This document shows positions 36,182 to 45,654 of a stretch of DNA of 64,000 bases, piece by piece. A program made the translations under genes and the position numbers. This DNA is from PALSA-1440 sp050011195 (GTDB taxonomy: Bacteria; Verrucomicrobiota; Verrucomicrobiia; Limisphaerales; UBA8199): positions 5,863 through 69,862 of the forward strand of contig JBEKJO010000011.1 of NCBI GenBank assembly GCA_050011195.1, read 5' to 3'. The notes beneath the pieces were generated by a model that saw only the letters and a list, made by a program, of their open reading frames with translations, had not been told where the DNA came from and did no database searches. Each line of letters begins with the position of its first letter. Position 1 is the first letter of the stretch.

Positions 36182-37651
36182 ATGCCGGGCGAAACCAAAA
36201 CATACGATTTGATCATAATCGGCGGCGGCCCGGCGGGAATCATCGGGGCCGCCACCGCCAAAGCCGCTCACAAGACGGTCGCCCTGGTGGACAACCACCG
36301 GGAACTGGGCGGGGCCGGCGTTAACACCGGCACGGTCCCCAGCAAGACCCTGCGCGAAACCGCCCTGGCTTTGTCGGGAATCAAGGCCCGCAAGCTCACA
36401 GCGGTGGACCTTTCCCTGAAGTACGAGGCGACGGTCGCCGATTTCCTCAGGCACGAACAGCACGTGAAGGACGGCTTTAATGCGACGATCTCCCAGCAAC
36501 TCAAGGCGGATAAGGCTGATGTTTATTTTGGAACCGGGTCCTTTGTGGACGCGCACACGGTCCGGGTCCGGCTCGGGCAGACGCGGCAGAACTGGGCGCC
36601 GTCGCTCCCCGCCAGCGGAGAGGTCTTGCTCCACGGCCAGAGCGTCCTCATCGCGACGGGCTCCTCTCCGCTGCGCCCGGCGCTTTTCCCCTTCGACAGC
36701 CCGGAGATCTACGATTCGGACACGATCCTGGCGTTGGACGGCCTGCCGGAGCGACTGGCGGTGGTGGGCGCGGGGGTGATCGGCAGTGAATACGCCTGCA
36801 CGTTCGCCATCCTCGGGACAAGTGTCCACTTGATTGATGGCCGCGACGTGCTCCTGCCCTTCCTGGACGGGGAAGTGTCGCGCGCGCTGGCCACCGCCAT
36901 GGGACGCAACGGTCTGGTGTTCCATCTGAAAGAGAATGTGCAGGAATGCCGCGGGCGAGGCTCAGCCGGCATCCGACTGTGCTTGTCTTCGAGGACCACG
37001 TTGACGGTTGACGCGGTGCTGGTCGCAGCCGGACGAAAGAGCAACACGGAAAAGCTGAACCTGCCGGCTGCGGGCGTCGCGGTCGGCGAACGCGGGCTGA
37101 TCCCGGTGAACGACCAGTTCCGCACGAACGTGCCCCACATTTACGCTGCCGGCGACGTGATCGGGTTTCCGGCGCTGGCCTCGACGAGCATGGAACAGGC
37201 CCGCCGGGCGGTGCGACACGCCCTCGGGCTGGAGAATCGCGTGGGCATTTCGCACCTATTGCCCAACGGCATCTACACGATCCCCGAAGTCAGCATGGTG
37301 GGCGAGACCGAGGAGTCGCTGAGAAAGCAGGGCGTGGACTACGTCGTCGGACGGGCGAAATACCAGGACAATGCCCGCGGCCGCATCATCGGCGACCTGG
37401 ACGGCTTCCTCAAACTGCTGTTCCGCCGCGGAGACATGAAGTTGCTCGGCGTGCACATCATGGGCGAGCAGGCGACCGAAATCGTCCACGTTGGGCTGAT
37501 GGCCATGCTGGCGGGCTGTACCGCTGATGTCTTCGTCGAGGCCTGCTTCAATGCCCCTACGCTGGGCGCCCTCTACAAGTCCGCCACCATCGACGCGATC
37601 CTCAGGGCCTCGGGCTCCGCGGCTTCCCTGACCGCCCTGGCGGAGGCCTGA
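36182..37651 (+). CDS. sthA: SthA-like soluble pyridine nucleotide transhydrogenase / NAD(P)/FAD flavoprotein
   Basis: A 489-residue flavoprotein. The FAD site is IIIGGGPAGIIGAATAKAA, the NAD(P) site VVGAGVIGSEYACTFAILG, the second FAD-binding motif HIYAAGDVIG, and a C-terminal pyridine-disulfide dimerisation domain (GISHLLPNGIYTIPEVSMVG). The usual redox pair CxxxxC is replaced: the segment reads GGAGVNTGTVPSKTLRETAL with no Cys, so it is not a disulfide reductase. This pattern is like Si-specific transhydrogenases (E. coli SthA keeps only one Cys there). The role would be NADPH to NAD+ hydride transfer in the cytosol. Confidence 0.85.
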   Translation: MPGETKTYDLIIIGGGPAGIIGAATAKAAHKTVALVDNHRELGGAGVNTGTVPSKTLRETALALSGIKARKLTAVDLSLKYEATVADFLRHEQHVKDGFNATISQQLKADKADVYFGTGSFVDAHTVRVRLGQTRQNWAPSLPASGEVLLHGQSVLIATGSSPLRPALFPFDSPEIYDSDTILALDGLPERLAVVGAGVIGSEYACTFAILGTSVHLIDGRDVLLPFLDGEVSRALATAMGRNGLVFHLKENVQECRGRGSAGIRLCLSSRTTLTVDAVLVAAGRKSNTEKLNLPAAGVAVGERGLIPVNDQFRTNVPHIYAAGDVIGFPALASTSMEQARRAVRHALGLENRVGISHLLPNGIYTIPEVSMVGETEESLRKQGVDYVVGRAKYQDNARGRIIGDLDGFLKLLFRRGDMKLLGVHIMGEQATEIVHVGLMAMLAGCTADVFVEACFNAPTLGALYKSATIDAILRASGSAASLTALAEA

Positions 37652-37918
37652 GCTGGCCGCCGACGGCGAGGATGCTTTGGGCCGGGCGCACGCAGGGGAG
37701 TTGGAGTTTGGACATCGGCGGCCCGACACCAACTCTCAAGACCAGCCGGTAACCAGGTCCGCCGGGGCGCTATCCTAAACACCCTTGACGATGACACTTT
37801 CATCCCGCACGGTATGGTTGCTGAAACGATCGGTTGGTCCTCACAGAGAGTTGCGGGCAGATACGGGTGTCGCACGCTCCCTGCGTGAAGCCGGTCAGCA
37901 CGAATACAGACACTGATT

Positions 37919-38020
37919 ATGGGTTCACTAAAGAAACGACGGAAAGCGAAAATCAATAAGCATAAACGGCGCAAGAAGCTGCGCGCGCATCGTCACAAGA
38001 AGCGCACCTGGCAGAAGTAG
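37919..38020 (+). CDS. AURKAIP1/COX24 (mS38-like) domain mini-protein, 33 residues
   Basis: Tiny frame MGSLKKRRKAKINKHKRRKK ending in RAHRHKKRTWQK. The KRRxKxxKHKxRKxxRxxRxKKR pattern is the AURKAIP1/COX24 domain of the mitochondrial ribosomal small-subunit protein mS38, and small bacterial members of this domain are annotated in several phyla. It is very likely a ribosome-associated peptide. It stands alone between the SthA-like gene and a TPR lipoprotein, on the same strand as both. Confidence 0.8.
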   Translation: MGSLKKRRKAKINKHKRRKKLRAHRHKKRTWQK

Positions 38021-38099
38021 CCCACAAGCCGTTCGAGGCTGCCGACTCGTGGATTCAGCGCCACCCGTTCCCGGAGCGGGGCGGGTGGTGTATTACTAT

Positions 38100-39797
38100 A
38101 TGCTGCGCCGTTATTGGATTAAGGGAGCGATCCTGGCCACGAGCAGTTTGCTGGTGGCCGGATGCGGCTCCGCGCCGGGGCGCAAGTCAGCGCCGCAAAA
38201 GGAGCAGTCCGTCGTTTCCCTCAAGCCCGAGCGGGCGGACGACCAGTCCACCGAGCGACTCACGGAGGCTCACGCCCACTACGCGGCCGGCGTCATTCAT
38301 GAAATGGACGATGAGCCGCGCGCGGCCACGGATGAGTATTGCCAGGCGGCCATGCTGGACCCGGATGACGCGTCGCTCATCCTTGAGGTGTCGGGCCGCC
38401 TGCTTCAGAATAAGCAACTGGAGAAAGCCCTTGAAGTCACCACGCGCGCGGTCGCGCGGCCGAATGCCTCGGGTCAGATTTACGCGCGGCTGGGGCTGAT
38501 TTATGCTCAGCTCGGCAAGCCTGACCAGGCAGCCGCCGCCAACCGCGCGGCGATCAAGAAATCGCCCGGTTCGCTCACCGGCTATCAGAACCTCTTCCAG
38601 AGTTCTTTGGGGAACAAACAGCCGCAAGAGGCGCTCAAAGTGCTCGATCAGGCCGCCCGGCAGCCGAATCCCGACGCCGGGTTCCTCATCGGCCTGGCGG
38701 AACTCTACACGAGCTTCGGCGTGCAGGTGCCGGCGCAAAAAGACAGCGCCAACGCGAAAGCCCTGGCCTTATTGAACCGGGCCGGGAAACTGGGTCCCGC
38801 CACTCCGCTGCTGCGCCTGAAGCTGGCGGACGGTTTCAACCTGCTGGGCGAGGCGTCTAAAGCCGCGCAGTTCTACCTCGAAGTGCTCAAACACCCCCCC
38901 GATTTGCCTCTCATTGAGGAGCGGATCCATGCTAATCTGACCGCGCTCTATCTGCGGGGCAGCGATCACAAGCGAGCCGTCGAACAACTCCAGGCCATCC
39001 TGCGCGACGACCCGACCAACCCCCAGGCTTACTATTACCTGGGCCGCCTTGCGCTCGAGGATAAGAAACCGGACGAGGCGGCCGACCATTTCCGCAAGGC
39101 GCTGCTGCTGAACCCGGATTTTGAATCCGGATATTACTTCCTGGCCATGGCGCAAATGGAGCAGAACAAAATCAGCGAGGCTCTGGCCACGCTCGACAAG
39201 GCGCGCCAGAAGTTTTCACCGAGCTTCGCTTTGGAGTTCTATACCGGGCTGGCCTTCAGCCGGCAAAAGGCCTACGCCGAAGCCCTTCAGCATTTCGTGT
39301 CCGCCGAAGTCATTGCCAAGGCCACCGACCCGAAACAGCTTGATGACGGCTTTTATTTCCAGGTGGGCGCAGCCTGCGAGCGCAAAGGCGATTACGCCCA
39401 GGCCGAACAGTATTTCCAAAAGTGTCTGCAGCTTGCGCCTGACTCCGCCGAAGTGATGAATTATCTGGGCTACATGTGGGCCGAGCATGGCCTGAAGCTC
39501 GACCAGGCGCGTGAACTGATCGAGAAAGCCGTCAAGGCGGAGCCGAAAAACGCGGCTTACCTCGACAGCCTGGCGTGGGTGCTCTTCAAACAGAACCAGC
39601 CCCAGGCGGCGCTGCCTTACGCCCTCAAAGCCGCCGAGCTGTCCGAGCAGCCCGACGCGACTGTGTACGACCACCTCGGCGACATTCAGGCCGCGCTCAA
39701 ACAGATCGAGAAAGCGCGCGAGGCCTGGCGCAAATCGCTTTCCCTCGAGCCCAATGAGGAGGTCCGCAAAAAGCTCGGGTCGAGCGGCCTCAAATGA
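38100..39797 (+). CDS. TPR-repeat lipoprotein
   Basis: About 565 residues. A lipoprotein signal (ILATSSLLVAGCGS) anchors a run of tetratricopeptide repeats: ASLILEVSGRLLQNKQLEKA, GQIYARLGLIYAQLGKPDQA, PQAYYYLGRLALEDKKPDEA, FYFQVGAACERKGDYAQAEQ and YLDSLAWVLFKQNQPQAALP. Members of this type help assemble outer-membrane or polysaccharide machinery. The start is set at ATG 38100, directly before the signal; a GTG at 38049 is in frame but adds a poor N-terminus. It is 36 bp upstream of the DUF2203 gene and likely in one operon. Confidence 0.82.
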   Translation: MLRRYWIKGAILATSSLLVAGCGSAPGRKSAPQKEQSVVSLKPERADDQSTERLTEAHAHYAAGVIHEMDDEPRAATDEYCQAAMLDPDDASLILEVSGRLLQNKQLEKALEVTTRAVARPNASGQIYARLGLIYAQLGKPDQAAAANRAAIKKSPGSLTGYQNLFQSSLGNKQPQEALKVLDQAARQPNPDAGFLIGLAELYTSFGVQVPAQKDSANAKALALLNRAGKLGPATPLLRLKLADGFNLLGEASKAAQFYLEVLKHPPDLPLIEERIHANLTALYLRGSDHKRAVEQLQAILRDDPTNPQAYYYLGRLALEDKKPDEAADHFRKALLLNPDFESGYYFLAMAQMEQNKISEALATLDKARQKFSPSFALEFYTGLAFSRQKAYAEALQHFVSAEVIAKATDPKQLDDGFYFQVGAACERKGDYAQAEQYFQKCLQLAPDSAEVMNYLGYMWAEHGLKLDQARELIEKAVKAEPKNAAYLDSLAWVLFKQNQPQAALPYALKAAELSEQPDATVYDHLGDIQAALKQIEKAREAWRKSLSLEPNEEVRKKLGSSGLK

Positions 39798-39833
39798 GGT
39801 TGAGGAACGGCCAAGTATCCCAAGCGAAGAATC

Positions 39834-40217
39834 ATGGCCAACCAGTTTCGGAAGCATTACACCCGCGACGAAGCCCGGGCCTTGCTGCCCCAAATCCGGC
39901 AGTGGCTGAAGCGGATTGCTCAACTGCACGCCGATCTGGAGAAATTGGAGGGGCGTCTGAGCGGATTGATGTCCCCCGGCTGCGACCTCGGCGGCGAATT
40001 GGTCAACCGGTGGGTCAGAACCCTCGCCGACCTGGAAGAGGTATTGGTCGAATTTCAGCGGCGTCAAATCCAGGTCAAGGACATTGACCGCGGGCTGGTC
40101 GATTTCCCGGCCATCATCGGCGGCAAAGAAGTGTTCCTGTGTTGGGAGCAGGACGAGGAGGACATCGAATTCTGGCACGAACTGGATGCCGGTTATGCGG
40201 GGCGGGAACGGTTGTAG
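39834..40217 (+). CDS. DUF2203-family protein
   Basis: A 127-residue product with the DUF2203 layout: an N-terminal helical hairpin (KHYTRDEARALLPQIRQWLK), a coiled region (ELVNRWVRTLADLEEVLVEF), and the conserved end QVKDIDRGLVDFPAIIGGKE followed by VFLCWEQDEEDIEFWHELD. The function is unknown; the family is small, cytosolic and conserved across many phyla. It follows the TPR lipoprotein gene closely. Nothing in the sequence suggests catalysis. Confidence 0.85.
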   Translation: MANQFRKHYTRDEARALLPQIRQWLKRIAQLHADLEKLEGRLSGLMSPGCDLGGELVNRWVRTLADLEEVLVEFQRRQIQVKDIDRGLVDFPAIIGGKEVFLCWEQDEEDIEFWHELDAGYAGRERL

Positions 40218-40408
40218 GGCGCGCGAAGCGACAAAAACAGCGGCCCGGCAAGCGAATCGTCCTGTGCCCCAGGATTCCAGGACTCCAGCCCTCCCGATTG
40301 CCCCGCGCGCTTTTTTTGAACGTTAACCCGCCAAACCAATCCAAAAATGCCGAAAAGGCCCCGCGGCCTGTAACGGCGCGGGCCGACGGTACTTTGTGAA
40401 AAAACCAG

Positions 40409-40437
40409 TTTACAAGTGCGCCGGAACTCGCTATTCC
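40409..40437 (+). promoter_or_regulatory. Candidate promoter of the Gld-like operon
   Basis: TTTACA (40409-40414), 17-nt spacer, TATTCC (40432-40437); start expected near 40444. GGAGAG at 40451-40456 lies 16 nt before the ATG at 40473. Confidence 0.4.
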
Positions 40438-40472
40438 GACCGTTCATTTCGGAGAGAAATGGAACATGTACT

Positions 40473-41429
40473 ATGATTAAGGTTCAAAATCTGGCTAAAG
40501 CTTTCGGGACCAAACGGGCTGTGGATGACGTTTCGTTCTCGGTGGACCGGGGCGAAGTGCTGGGCTTTCTCGGCCCCAACGGCGCCGGCAAATCCACCAC
40601 CATGCGCATGATCACAGGCTTTTTGTCGCCGTCCGGCGGCTCGGTGACCGTGGGGGGCTTCGACCTGGCGGAGCACCCGATTCAGGCGCGGCGGCTCATC
40701 GGCTACCTGCCGGAAAACGCGCCGGCCTACACGGACATGACGGTCCACGGATTCCTCAACTTCGCGGCGGAAATCCGCGGCTTGCGCGGCGACGCGCGGA
40801 AGAAGGCCGTCAACCGAGTGGTCGAGATGTGCTTCCTCGAATCAGTGCTGCATCAAAGCGTCGAGACGCTCTCCAAAGGGTATCGCCATCGCACCTGTTT
40901 CGCCCAATCCATCATTCATGATCCCGATGTACTGGTGCTCGACGAGCCGACTGACGGGCTGGACCCGAACCAGAAACACGAGGTGCGGCAGTTGATCCGG
41001 CGGATGGGCGAGAAGAAGGCGATTATCTTCTCGACGCACATCCTGGAGGAGGTTGATGCCGCCTGCTCGCGGGCGATCATCATTGACCGCGGCAAGATCG
41101 TCGCCAACGGCACGCCGCAAGAGCTGCGGCAGAAGTCGGAATGGGCCGGGGCCGTGACGCTGCGGGTCAAAGGCGTGGCCTCGAGCGCGGTGACCACGAA
41201 GCTGTATCAGGTGCCGCTGGTCAAGCGGGTGACCGTGGTGGACGAAAAAGACGGTCATGTGACCGTGCGGGCCTTCCCGAAGGCCGGCGCGAACGGCGCG
41301 CTGGCCCAAGCCATCGGCGAGGCGGCCCACGAGTGGCACATCGAGCAACTGCAGGCCGAGGAAGGCCGCCTGGATGAGGTTTTCCGGAGCATTACCATGC
41401 CGGACACGGTGAAGGAGGCAGCGAAATGA
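40473..41429 (+). CDS. ABC transporter ATP-binding protein, GldA-like
   Basis: About 318 residues: Walker A GPNGAGKSTTMRM near residue 36, signature LSKGYRHRTC (a variant of LSGGQ), Walker B VLVLDEPTDGLDP, and switch His in STHILEEVD. The C-terminal 80 residues form a separate domain typical of multidrug/gliding-type exporters. It pairs with the permease that overlaps it by 4 nt (ATGA) and with GldG-like and DUF4340 proteins further on. In Bacteroidota, GldA/F/G are needed for gliding; here gliding is a possibility only. Confidence 0.9.
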   Translation: MIKVQNLAKAFGTKRAVDDVSFSVDRGEVLGFLGPNGAGKSTTMRMITGFLSPSGGSVTVGGFDLAEHPIQARRLIGYLPENAPAYTDMTVHGFLNFAAEIRGLRGDARKKAVNRVVEMCFLESVLHQSVETLSKGYRHRTCFAQSIIHDPDVLVLDEPTDGLDPNQKHEVRQLIRRMGEKKAIIFSTHILEEVDAACSRAIIIDRGKIVANGTPQELRQKSEWAGAVTLRVKGVASSAVTTKLYQVPLVKRVTVVDEKDGHVTVRAFPKAGANGALAQAIGEAAHEWHIEQLQAEEGRLDEVFRSITMPDTVKEAAK

Positions 41430-42172
41430 ATCCCTGGCGAAACATCTGGACCATTACCAAACGCGAGTTGGGCGCCTATTTCACGTCGCCACTCGCCTAT
41501 GTCTTCATCGTGATCTTCCTGCTGCTATGCGGGTTCTTCACGTTCTTCGTGGGCGGGTTTTTCGAGCGGCAGGAAGCCTCCTTGGTTCGGCCATTCTTCG
41601 ACTGGCATCCGTGGTTCTACCTCTTCCTCGTGCCGGCGGTGGGCATGCGCCTGTGGGCCGAGGAGCGGCGGGTGGGCACCCTCGAGTTGCTGCTGACCAT
41701 GCCCATCACTGCCTGGCAGGCCATCGTCGGGAAGTTCTTGGCCTCGTGGCTCTTCTTAGCCTTGGCCCTGGTGCTCACTTTTCCGGTGGTGCTTACTGTT
41801 AACTACCTTGGCCACCCGGACAACGGAGTGATCCTGACGGCCTACGTCGGGAGCTGGCTGATGGCGGGCGCCTACCTGGCCATCAGTTGCGTCACTTCCG
41901 CGTTGACGCGCAGCCAGGTCGTCAGCTTCATCATTTCCCTGGTGGTGTGCCTGTTCTTGATCCTGGCCGGGTTCCCCCCGGTCATCAACGTCCTCGAACA
42001 GTTCGCCCGGCCCTGGCTGGTGGACATGGTCACATCCTTCAGCGTGATGACCCATTTCGAGGGGTTCCAAAAAGGCGTGCTCGACTCGCGCGACATTCTC
42101 TTTTTCCTCTCGGTTATCGGGTTCTCACTCTTTACGACCAGTGTGATCCTGCGCACCCATCGCGCGGGCTGA
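41426..42172 (+). CDS. ABC-2-type permease, GldF-like
   Basis: A 248-residue integral membrane protein with six predicted hydrophobic segments (YVFIVIFLLLCGFFTFFVG, WFYLFLVPAVGMRLWAEERR, FLALALVLTFPVVLTVNYLG, GSWLMAGAYLAISCVTSALT, VVSFIISLVVCLFLILAGF, FFLSVIGFSLFTTSVIL). The motif MRLWAEERRVGTLELLLTMP is characteristic of ABC-2 permeases. It overlaps the ATPase gene by 4 nt and precedes the GldG-like gene by 16 bp. Confidence 0.9.
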   Translation: MNPWRNIWTITKRELGAYFTSPLAYVFIVIFLLLCGFFTFFVGGFFERQEASLVRPFFDWHPWFYLFLVPAVGMRLWAEERRVGTLELLLTMPITAWQAIVGKFLASWLFLALALVLTFPVVLTVNYLGHPDNGVILTAYVGSWLMAGAYLAISCVTSALTRSQVVSFIISLVVCLFLILAGFPPVINVLEQFARPWLVDMVTSFSVMTHFEGFQKGVLDSRDILFFLSVIGFSLFTTSVILRTHRAG

Positions 42173-42188
42173 GAAAAGGGAGGCATCG

Positions 42189-44108
42189 ATGCAAAAGAAA
42201 TCGCTTCAGACAATTCTCTATTCGACCGCCGGCGTTCTGGTGATGCTGGTCATTTTGATTGCGTTCAACTTCATCGCCGGCACAGCGCGCACGCGCCTGG
42301 ACCTGACGCAGGAGAAGGCCTACACCCTGTCCGCTGGCACCAAGGCCATCCTCAAGAAGCTGGATACGCCGGTCACCCTCCGCTTTTACTGCACGCAAAG
42401 CGAGAGCGCGACGCCCGACACGGTGTATCTCAAGGGTTATGCGCGCAAGGTCGAGGACCTGCTGACCGAATACAAACAGGTCGCCGGCAGCAAGCTCAAG
42501 ATCGAGAAATACGACCCGCAGCCGGATTCCGACGCCGAAGACTCGGCGCGGTTGGACGGCATCGAACCGAAACCGCTGCCTGGCGCCGACCGGTTCTATC
42601 TCGGCCTGGCCGTCAAGTGCGCCGATGAAGTGCAATCCATTCCGTTCCTGGAGCCCACCCGCGAACGCCTGCTCGAATACGATGTCACTCGCGCCATCGT
42701 CCGTGCGGAAACGCCGGAGAAGCCGACCATCGGCCTCCTGAGCCCGCTGCCGGTCTTCGGGATGCCTGCCAATCCGATGATGATGCAGATGGGCCAACAG
42801 GGCAGCCAGCCCTGGACCATCGTCACCGAGCTCAAGAACGATTTCAACGTCAAGCGCGTGGGCATGGATGTGGATAAGATTGACGATGACATCAAGCTGC
42901 TGCTGGTCATCGCCCCAAAGGATATTTCCGACAAGGCCCAGTATGCCATTGACCAGTTCATCATGCGGGGCGGCAAGCTGCTGGCCTTCCTCGATGCGCA
43001 GTGCCTGGCGGACAACCGCCAGCAAAACCAGATGATGGCCAACATGGGCGGGGGCGGTTCATCGCTGGACAAGCTCGTCAAAGCCTGGGGGATTCAGTTC
43101 GATACCAGCAAGGTCGTGGCCGACCTGCAATATAAAATGCAATTGCGCGGGCGCAACGGCGAGCCGCAGGAAGCGCCGGCCTGGCTTAACCTGACTCGAT
43201 CGGCCATGGACACGAACGACGTGGCCACCAGCCAGATCGGCGACGTCTGGCTGCCCTTGTGCGGGGCCTTCACCGGCACCCCGGTGGCCGGGCTGAAGGA
43301 GACCGTGCTGCTGCAAAGCTCCAAGGACTCCCAGTTGGTGGACGCCATGCTCGCCAATTTCTCGGGCGACAACGTTCTAAAAGAGTTCAAGCCCTCTGGC
43401 GTGAACTACAAGCTCGCGATTCGCCTCACCGGCAAGTTCAAGACTGCCTTCCCCGATGGCGCGCCGCCGGACAAGAAAGACGAAGGCGAGAAGAAGGATG
43501 AGAAGAAGCCGGACGAGAAGAAACCCAATGATTCGCTCAAGGAAACCAAAGGCGACAACGCCGTGGTGCTGTTTGGCGATGCCGATTTGCTCTACGATCC
43601 GTTCACGATACGCCGGATGGACAGCCCGTTTGGCGCCTTGCAGATGGCCATGAACGCCAATCTGAGCCTGGCCCAGAACCTCGTCGAGCAAATGACCGGT
43701 GACAGCAATCTTATTGCCGTCCGCAGCCGGGCGACCCTGAACCGCCCTTTCGAGAAGGTGCAGAAAATGGAAGCCGCGGCTAACGAGAAATTCCAGGGTG
43801 AGATCAAGCGGCTCCAGGAGAGCAGAGACGAAGCCCAGCGCAAGATCAACGAGTTGCAGGCGCAGAAGAAGGACAAAGACCAGCGCTTCATTCTGTCGCC
43901 CGAACAGCGGGTCGAGCTGGAGAAGCTCCGCAAGGAAGAAGCCGATACCGGCAAGCGCCTCAGGCAAGTGCAGAAAGACCTGCGCAACGAAGTTGTCTCC
44001 ATGCAGAACTGGATTAAGTGGATCAATGTTCTGGCCGTGCCGCTGGCGGTGACGGCCACAGGCATCGTCATTGCGATTGTTAACCGCAGAAGGACTTCGG
44101 CAAAATGA
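42189..44108 (+). CDS. GldG-like ABC auxiliary protein
   Basis: A 639-residue product. Both ends are membrane helices: residues about 14-36 (VLVMLVILIAFNFIAGTART) and about 612-632 (WINVLAVPLAVTATGIVIAI). Between lies the periplasmic GldG domain (RLDLTQEKAYTLSAGTKAIL, GLLSPLPVFGMP, DIKLLLVIAPKDISDKAQYA, GGKLLAFLDAQC). An insertion of strongly charged sequence (KKDEGEKKDEKKPDEKKPND, about residues 425-445) and a coiled coil (about 525-600) are unusual additions. In gliding bacteria GldG partners GldF/GldA. It overlaps the next gene by 4 nt. Confidence 0.88.
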   Translation: MQKKSLQTILYSTAGVLVMLVILIAFNFIAGTARTRLDLTQEKAYTLSAGTKAILKKLDTPVTLRFYCTQSESATPDTVYLKGYARKVEDLLTEYKQVAGSKLKIEKYDPQPDSDAEDSARLDGIEPKPLPGADRFYLGLAVKCADEVQSIPFLEPTRERLLEYDVTRAIVRAETPEKPTIGLLSPLPVFGMPANPMMMQMGQQGSQPWTIVTELKNDFNVKRVGMDVDKIDDDIKLLLVIAPKDISDKAQYAIDQFIMRGGKLLAFLDAQCLADNRQQNQMMANMGGGGSSLDKLVKAWGIQFDTSKVVADLQYKMQLRGRNGEPQEAPAWLNLTRSAMDTNDVATSQIGDVWLPLCGAFTGTPVAGLKETVLLQSSKDSQLVDAMLANFSGDNVLKEFKPSGVNYKLAIRLTGKFKTAFPDGAPPDKKDEGEKKDEKKPDEKKPNDSLKETKGDNAVVLFGDADLLYDPFTIRRMDSPFGALQMAMNANLSLAQNLVEQMTGDSNLIAVRSRATLNRPFEKVQKMEAAANEKFQGEIKRLQESRDEAQRKINELQAQKKDKDQRFILSPEQRVELEKLRKEEADTGKRLRQVQKDLRNEVVSMQNWIKWINVLAVPLAVTATGIVIAIVNRRRTSAK

Positions 44109-45382
44109 ATCGGAAACAGCTCTTTATCCTACTGGTGTTGGTCGTCGTGTTGGGCATCGCCGGACTGGTTGTTTACCAGCGCAACCAGACCTCGTGGCAG
44201 GGGGGCGGCCGCCAGGGCGCCGCGCTGAAACTCCTCGGCGATCTGCCGGTCAATGACGTTGCGGCCATCGTGATCAAAGGCGGCACGAATCAACTGGACC
44301 TTGTGAAGAAGGACGGTTTGTGGCGGGTAAAGCAGCGCAATGAGTACCCGGCGAACTTCTCGGAGTCACCCGGCGACGGGCGCCCTTCGATTAGCGGCTT
44401 CCTGCTCAAAGCCGCCGACCTTAAGGCTGTCCAGACCGAAGAAATCGGTCCCTCGCAGTTGGGCCGTTACAAGCTGCTCCCTCCCGGGCCGGCGACCAAC
44501 ACCGCCGTCCTGGTCGAACTCCGCGACCAGAACGGCAAGGTGATCAAGTCACTGCTGCTGGGCAAAACCCACATGCGCAAATCCGAGGGCCGCCCTTCGC
44601 CGATGGGTGAGATGGGTGACAACGAAGGCTGGCCCGATGGCCGCTATGTCATGGTTGGCACGGGAGCCAAGACCGTCGCCGTGGTGTCAGATCCTCTGAG
44701 CAACCTCGAAGCCAAACCCGACCAGTGGCTGAACAAGGACTTCTTCAAAGTGGAGAAAATCCGCTTGATAGCCGTGGCGTATCCCGTGGCCACGAACTCG
44801 TGGAAAGTCACGCGTGAAACCGAAGCCACCAGCGACTGGAAATTGGCCGAGGCCAAAGCCGGGGAACAACTCGACTCTTCCAAAACCTCCAGCTTTTCGT
44901 ATGCCCTGAATTCGCCGAGCTTTAACGATGTCCTGCCTGCCGACACGAAGCCGGAGCAAACCGGCCTGGACAAGCCCACCGTCATCACGCTCGATACCTT
45001 CGACAACTTCACTTACACCCTCAAGGTCGGACAGAAGACCAACGACAATCTCCCGATGGTTGTCGCCGTAACGGCGCAGCTCCCCAAGGAGCGCACCCCC
45101 GGCAAGGACGAAAAGCCCGAGGACAAAGCCCGGCTCGACAAGGAATTCAAGGAGCAACAGAAGAAGTTCGAAGACAAGCTGAGCCAGGAGAAGGGCTTCG
45201 AGAAGTGGGTCTATCTCGTCTCCAACTGGACGGTCGATTCGCTGCTCAAAGACCGCGCCCAGCTCCTCGTCGAAAAGAAAGAGGAACCGAAGAAAGACGA
45301 GAAGCCCGCTGCGACCAACTCCTCGAAAACGGAAGAGTCGCCGGCGCTGCCGACGGAGCCCGAGCCGGACGAGAAGCAGTGA
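44105..45382 (+). CDS. DUF4340-domain protein, Gld-like cassette
   Basis: A 425-residue product. One N-terminal membrane helix (LFILLVLVVVLGIAGLVVYQ) is followed by repeated DUF4340-type beta units: VAAIVIKGGTNQLDLVKKDG, TAVLVELRDQNGKVIKSLLL, VRLIAVAYP-like (KIRLIAVAYPVATNSWKVTR) and TYTLKVGQKTNDNLPMVVAV. The end is very Lys/Glu-rich (KKEEPKKDEKPAATNSSKTE). Members always sit beside GldA/F/G-type cassettes. Overlap of 4 nt with the GldG-like gene means the four genes form one transcript. An 8-bp hairpin follows the stop. Confidence 0.85.
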   Translation: MNRKQLFILLVLVVVLGIAGLVVYQRNQTSWQGGGRQGAALKLLGDLPVNDVAAIVIKGGTNQLDLVKKDGLWRVKQRNEYPANFSESPGDGRPSISGFLLKAADLKAVQTEEIGPSQLGRYKLLPPGPATNTAVLVELRDQNGKVIKSLLLGKTHMRKSEGRPSPMGEMGDNEGWPDGRYVMVGTGAKTVAVVSDPLSNLEAKPDQWLNKDFFKVEKIRLIAVAYPVATNSWKVTRETEATSDWKLAEAKAGEQLDSSKTSSFSYALNSPSFNDVLPADTKPEQTGLDKPTVITLDTFDNFTYTLKVGQKTNDNLPMVVAVTAQLPKERTPGKDEKPEDKARLDKEFKEQQKKFEDKLSQEKGFEKWVYLVSNWTVDSLLKDRAQLLVEKKEEPKKDEKPAATNSSKTEESPALPTEPEPDEKQ

Positions 45383-45383
45383 T

Positions 45384-45403
45384 TCCCGACCCCGCGGTCG
45401 GGA
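45384..45403 (+). terminator. Hairpin after the Gld-like operon
   Basis: Perfect stem TCCCGACC-ccgc-GGTCGGGA, immediately after the stop codon and without a T tract. Confidence 0.35.
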
Positions 45404-45654
45404 TGGGCGGCTGACACGCAAGAGCGCCAAGGCAGCATCTTTCCCCCTCGCTCCGATTCCTCGGCGGCCTGTGGGGGGGCTTCGTTGTTCACTTCATCCG
45501 CAAACCAGCCGGCACGCCGGAAGTCCGCGTCCACAGCGCAGCGGGCCATGCTGGCTGTCAACCGATGCGGCTTCCGCTCGCGTGGCATAGGTCGTGCGGT
45601 TCGCCAGAGCGAATATTCAGTTCAGATTGGTTCGGTGGCGGGAAGTTATCGCGT

